DNA of 18,135 bases from Vicinamibacteria bacterium (GTDB lineage Bacteria; Acidobacteriota; Vicinamibacteria; Vicinamibacterales; UBA2999), in contig JAICQE010000081.1 of assembly GCA_025938035.1 (NCBI GenBank), forward strand, positions 1-18,135. The letters run 5' to 3'. The notes under the pieces are model-generated. The model was not told the origin of the DNA. It worked only from the letters and a program-made list of their open reading frames with translations, and ran no database searches. How positions within the stretch are numbered: position 1 is the stretch's first letter; each line of letters opens with the position of its first letter. The position numbers were made by a program, and so were the translations under genes. Below, one piece after another: positions 15,324 to 18,135 of the stretch.

Positions 15324-16274
15324 TCAGTGATGTGCGTGAATGGCCATGCCCACGAACACGGCCGTGAGTAGCGTGAATACGAACGCCTGCACCGGGACGA
15401 CAACCACGGCTTCCAGCACCGAAATGCCGACAGCCAGCGGCACGGCAACCGCCGCCATCCCGAGGCCGACGACAGCGCTGCGCGCCGACTCGGCCATGAT
15501 GAAGATCATCGCCAGCACAGCGAGGACGGCAATATGTCCTCCAGTCATGTTCGCCGCAAGTCGCATCGTCAAAGCGAAGGGCCGCACGAACATCCCCATG
15601 ATTTCGATGGGGATGAGGAGGATCCACAACACCGGATGCGTGCCGTGGGGTACCAGGTTCTTCCAGTGACCGACGAACCCGTGCGCGCGGGTGCCGGCGA
15701 CGATGATGGTCAGGAAGCTGATCGTGGCCAGCGCCGCCGTCACGTTCCAGTTGCCCGTCGGCGTCGTCCCGCCGTGCGAGACCTGCACGAGGAACGAATC
15801 CTCGGGGAGGTGCAACACGGTGTGGTTCAACAGCGCCAGCAGGTCGAAGACCGGAAACATGCCGATGGCGTTCGCTGTCACGATGAACAGGAAGAACACC
15901 ATGATGAGCGGCGTGTAGGTATCGACCCACTTGCTGCCGACGTTGGGCGCGACGATCTCGTCGCGGATGCGGACGGCGACGTACTCGATCAGCCCCATCA
16001 CCGGACCGGACGGGACCAGGGTGCCCCTGCTGACGTAGCGCCGGACCGCAACGGTCGTCACGATGAGCAGGAATGCGGCCGCGATCCACAGCATGAGCAC
16101 GTGCTTGGTGACCGACAGGTTGATGCCGGCAATCGTCGGCAGATGGATCAGCGGGTGGTCGATCGGCGAATTGGCGACGTGGCCGAGGATGATCGTGCCA
16201 GCATCGAAGGCTTCGGGGGCGGCATGGCCCGCTTCTTCGGCGGCTTGTGCTGCAGGTTCGGCGTGTTGAAGCAT
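15324..16274 (-). CDS. atpB: ATP synthase Fo subunit a
   Basis: A 316-residue stator channel protein that moves protons to and from the c-ring. The essential arginine is Arg238 in FVRPFALTMRLAANMTGGH (229-247), matching Arg210 of E. coli subunit a. Further conserved parts are GPVMGLIEYVAVRIRDEI (90-107), TPLIMVFFLFIVTANAIGMFP (121-141) and a C-terminal segment VPVQAFVFTLLTAVFVGMAI. The first 40 residues are Ala/Glu/His-rich and extracytoplasmic. Compared with E. coli the periplasmic loop between about 145 and 180 is longer (LLNHTVLHLPEDSF...). The ATG follows the atpI-like TGA after a single base, so translation is likely coupled. Confidence 0.95.
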   Translation of the reverse strand: MLQHAEPAAQAAEEAGHAAPEAFDAGTIILGHVANSPIDHPLIHLPTIAGINLSVTKHVLMLWIAAAFLLIVTTVAVRRYVSRGTLVPSGPVMGLIEYVAVRIRDEIVAPNVGSKWVDTYTPLIMVFFLFIVTANAIGMFPVFDLLALLNHTVLHLPEDSFLVQVSHGGTTPTGNWNVTAALATISFLTIIVAGTRAHGFVGHWKNLVPHGTHPVLWILLIPIEIMGMFVRPFALTMRLAANMTGGHIAVLAVLAMIFIMAESARSAVVGLGMAAVAVPLAVGISVLEAVVVVPVQAFVFTLLTAVFVGMAIHAHH

Positions 16275-16275
16275 C

Positions 16276-16632
16276 TCACTTAATCGTTGTCAGGCGCCTG
16301 AGAAACAGCGCCTGCATCGCATACAAGGCGATGAAGTAACTCACAAACGCGACCACGAACGGCACCGGCCTCAGCGACAGCAGCTTCAGCATCACCGTGA
16401 GGTACAACGCGAAGAACGCCAGCTTCAGCGCGAACCAGACGATCATGACCGCCAAGCCGCGCTCGGGCGCGGATCGGTGCGCCCGCTCGGTCGCGATCCA
16501 CGAGGCGCACACTGCGGCCAGCGGACCGGCCATGCCGAACAGGCTCTCGGGATTGGCCCGGTCGCCGGCGATGGCGCTGACGGCGAGCCACGATCCAATC
16601 GCGGCTCCAGCCATCCACGCCACTTCCCTCAT
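16276..16632 (-). CDS. AtpI-like Fo accessory membrane protein
   Basis: A 118-residue protein with four hydrophobic stretches (about residues 5-22, 32-48, 60-82 and 90-110) and a basic end. It sits directly before atpB, where ATP synthase subunit I (ATP-synt_I family) is usually encoded; this family helps assemble the c-ring in some bacteria. Sequence similarity is weak by eye, as is normal for this fast-evolving family, so the call rests mainly on position and topology. The frame stays open further upstream, but I start at the ATG at 16632 because it overlaps the TGA of the preceding gene as ATGA and leaves no long overlap. Confidence 0.75.
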   Translation of the reverse strand: MREVAWMAGAAIGSWLAVSAIAGDRANPESLFGMAGPLAAVCASWIATERAHRSAPERGLAVMIVWFALKLAFFALYLTVMLKLLSLRPVPFVVAFVSYFIALYAMQALFLRRLTTIK

Positions 16633-16871
16633 TTCCTGTAGGTCGTTTTGATCAGCTCGTAGAAACCGACGACCACCCCAAGCGCCAGGCCGCCGACCAG
16701 GAACCACGACGTCCCAAGCCACCGATCGAGCCCATAGCCCACCGCGCCGAACAGCAGGATCGCGCCAACCAGCGAATAGGCGGCGGCCATCGCAGGCGCC
16801 GCCTGCGTGACGTTCTCCTGCAGCGACTTGACCGAACGTGCGTACGAGGACTTCTTTTCTTTCCCTGCCAT
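16629..16871 (-). CDS. atpZ: AtpZ-like Fo accessory protein
   Basis: An 80-residue protein with two membrane helices (about 28-46 and 55-72). The block GYGLDRWLGTSWFLVGGLAL (45-64) followed by a short basic tail fits the AtpZ/F0F1-ATPase-associated family, which often precedes atpI and has been linked to ion uptake or c-ring assembly. The frame opens earlier at a GTG (16940), but that codon coincides with the likely -35 of the operon promoter and lies upstream of the predicted transcription start. I therefore choose the internal ATG at 16871, which gives the usual family length. It is the first gene of the atpZ-atpI-atpB-atpE-atpF operon, and its TGA overlaps the next ATG. Confidence 0.8.
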   Translation of the reverse strand: MAGKEKKSSYARSVKSLQENVTQAAPAMAAAYSLVGAILLFGAVGYGLDRWLGTSWFLVGGLALGVVVGFYELIKTTYRK

Positions 16872-16911
16872 GGCCGCACGGTCCGCTTCGTCGTCCAGCG
16901 TACCGTCGATC

Positions 16912-16940
16912 AGTATACTCCGCCTTGTGAAAAGATTCAC
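16912..16940 (-). promoter_or_regulatory. Candidate promoter of the Fo ATP synthase operon
   Basis: On the minus strand TATACT (16917-16912) matches the -10 consensus at five of six, 17 bp after GTGAAT (16940-16935), a weak -35. Transcription would start near 16905 and leave about 34 nt before the atpZ ATG at 16871. The spacer region contains the inverted pair GTGAA/TTCAC (16927-16931 and 16936-16940), which might be an operator. The -10 is itself part of the 8-bp palindrome AGTATACT. Confidence 0.4.
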
Positions 16941-17051
16941 CAGCTGAGACAGTTCGCGCTGGCGGCGGCCGGTAAACGCCCGGTGCGCGGAGGCGTTACA
17001 AGTCGACTGGTAAGTCTTGTGTTTTCAACGCGTTTCGGCCACGATCGCAGC

Positions 17052-17081
17052 TTGACCCTCTTTCACAGCGGGCCCTATACT
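17052..17081 (+). promoter_or_regulatory. Sigma70-type promoter of the VWFA gene pair
   Basis: TTGACC (17052-17057, five of six) and TATACT (17076-17081, five of six) are separated by 18 bp. This is the best promoter match in the window. The predicted start near 17088 leaves a leader of only about a dozen bases before the ATG at 17100, with no Shine-Dalgarno. It also shows that in-frame starts upstream of 17100 are not used by this transcript. Confidence 0.6.
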
Positions 17082-17099
17082 GGCCGCAGCGTCCCTCGC

Positions 17100-17999
17100 A
17101 TGCGCATCCTCATCTGGCCGGCGCTCATCCTTGCCGTGATCGCCGGCGTCACGGTCACAACTGATTCCCGCGCCGCCGCGCAAACCGCGTCGCGCGAACG
17201 CACGCTGTTCGTCAGCGCCGTCGACGCGAAGGGCGCACCGGTCGAAGGTCTCGGGCCCGACGCGTTCGTCGTGCGCGAAGATGGCCGACGGCGCGAAGTG
17301 CTGCGCGTCTCGCGCGCCACCGAGCCGATCGATCTGGCGCTGCTGGTGGACAACAGCCAGGCGATCACCGGCGAAATCACCTACGTCCGCGAGGCCTTGT
17401 CGAAGTTCGCCGCCGCGATGGGGAAAGAGCACCGCATCGCGTTGATCGGCCTTGCCGAGCGCCCGACGGTGCTCGTGCCGTACACCACCGACAGGGAACA
17501 GCTTGCGGCAGCGATCAAACGGTTCTTCTTTACGACCGGCAGCGGCATGACGTTGGTCGACGCGTTGTTCGAGACAGCGCGGGGCCTGCGCTCGCGCGAC
17601 GGCGAACGCGCTGTCTTCGTGCCGGTCGTCACCGACGGCGTCGAGTTCACCAACCGCTACTCCAAGGACGTCGTCCGTGAACTGCGCGAGGCTGGCGCCG
17701 CGGTGCACGCCGTCACCATCGGCCGTTTCCCGTATTCGGACGAGCATTCCACGCGCGAGCGCGGGTTCGTGCTGGACGAGGCGCCCAGGGCAACCGGCGG
17801 ACAGCGCATAACCATGCTGGCGCCACAGGCGCTGCCGGCGATGATGGAACGGCTCGCGCGCGAGTTGTCCGCCCAGTACAAGGTGGTCTACGGCCGTCCC
17901 GAATCGTTGTACGAATGGGACGTCGAAGTGACGTCGGGCCGTCCTGGCCTTACCGTGCGCGGCACACCGGCACGCCGCCAGTCTGGAGCCGCGAAATGA
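17100..17999 (+). CDS. Secreted VWFA-domain protein (acidobacterial VWFA-related type)
   Basis: A 299-residue exported protein. Residues 1-27 are a signal peptide ending SRAAA-Q. After a small beta-rich lead (RTLFVSAVDAKGAPVEGL..AFVVREDG, 34-62) the VWFA domain runs from about 76 to 265: IDLALLVDNSQAI (77-89) supplies the MIDAS loop, TGSGMTLVDAL (146-156) the Thr151 region, and PVVTDG (175-180) the Asp179. The MIDAS motif is DNSQA in place of DxSxS, so one metal-coordinating serine is Ala88 and metal binding may be weakened. VWFA proteins bind other proteins, often in metal-dependent fashion. I start at the ATG at 17100 on signal-peptide and promoter evidence. The stop overlaps the next ATG (ATGA), coupling it to a second protein that seems to be of the same type. 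Confidence 0.83.
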   Translation: MRILIWPALILAVIAGVTVTTDSRAAAQTASRERTLFVSAVDAKGAPVEGLGPDAFVVREDGRRREVLRVSRATEPIDLALLVDNSQAITGEITYVREALSKFAAAMGKEHRIALIGLAERPTVLVPYTTDREQLAAAIKRFFFTTGSGMTLVDALFETARGLRSRDGERAVFVPVVTDGVEFTNRYSKDVVRELREAGAAVHAVTIGRFPYSDEHSTRERGFVLDEAPRATGGQRITMLAPQALPAMMERLARELSAQYKVVYGRPESLYEWDVEVTSGRPGLTVRGTPARRQSGAAK

Positions 18000-18135
18000 T
18001 CGGCCGTCTGTTGGCAGCGCTTGCCGTGATCGTCTGTGGCACCGTGGTCGCCGGTCAGCAGGAGAAGCCGCAGCAGCCGTCGGGGCCGGCCTTCCGCGCC
18101 GCCATCGATATCGTCTCGCTCGCCGTGACGGTGAC
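17996..18135 (+). CDS. Second secreted VWFA-related protein (partial, runs off right edge)
   Basis: Forty-six codons are visible before the window ends. Residues 1-20 form a signal peptide (MIGRLLAALAVIVCGTVVAG), then a Gln/Pro-rich linker, then FRAAIDIVSLAVTVT, which resembles the strand that opens acidobacterial VWFA-related proteins (TIGR03436-like). GGAG (17985-17988) stands 7 nt before the ATG, and the ATG overlaps the previous TGA by 4 bp. The VWFA domain itself would lie beyond the window, so the family call rests on the short opening and the context. Confidence 0.6.
   Translation, partial: MIGRLLAALAVIVCGTVVAGQQEKPQQPSGPAFRAAIDIVSLAVTV

Noticed and set aside
16983..17099. A longer N-terminus for the first VWFA protein
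   Set aside because: It would place the promoter 17052-17081 inside the gene and put a 39-residue non-signal extension before a clear signal peptide.

Overview
The window is GC-rich, tightly packed bacterial DNA. It most resembles Acidobacteriota, perhaps a Vicinamibacteria-type lineage. The grounds are a VWFA-domain protein pair with secretion signals at the right end, the tail of a PD40/protein-kinase-type protein near the left end, a sulfatase-fold/TPR fusion, a carboxypeptidase-regulatory-like domain joined to TPRs, and an apparent heptamer intergenic repeat. This placement is inference from protein content; there is no rRNA or marker gene. Genes overlap by 1-4 bp inside operons, no stretch over 300 bases is empty, and I see no tRNA, rRNA, CRISPR array, transposase or phage gene.

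Layout. (1) 1-691, minus strand: the start of an IorA-type [2Fe-2S] molybdo-hydroxylase subunit that runs off the left edge, then the orphan 3' end of a PD40/kinase-type gene. (2) 688-4684, minus: a surface-polysaccharide export operon in the order Wzm-like permease, Wzt-like ATPase with C-terminal sugar-binding domain, and a two-module GT2 glycosyltransferase. An O-antigen ligase/polymerase-type membrane protein (4712-5974) is divergent across only 27 bp, and a membrane-anchored M23 peptidase follows it. Together they could export, extend and attach a glycan and remodel the wall. (3) 7478-10614, plus: a lipoprotein with a type 1 copper-site signature, ctaA, ctaB and a DUF420 (CtaM-like) protein, a module for heme A synthesis and cytochrome oxidase maturation. 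(4) 10709-13503, plus: a secreted regulatory-like/TPR protein coupled to a degenerate sulfatase-fold protein fused to TPRs. (5) 13430-14419, minus: a flippase-like membrane protein whose 3' end overlaps the convergent TPR gene by 74 bp. (6) 14504-16871, minus: an Fo-only ATP synthase cluster, atpZ-atpI-atpB-atpE-atpF, with no F1 genes in the window. (7) 17100-18135, plus: two translationally coupled secreted VWFA-type proteins, the second cut by the right edge, behind a good sigma70-type promoter.

Most of the window is recognisable housekeeping or envelope biology. The least ordinary parts are the copper lipoprotein placed first in a heme A/oxidase-assembly operon, the sulfatase-fold protein that appears to have lost its metal site while gaining TPRs, the GT2 protein with a gutted first domain, and the kinase-tail remnant beside the polysaccharide locus. 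I did not find a clearly new defence or mobile system.
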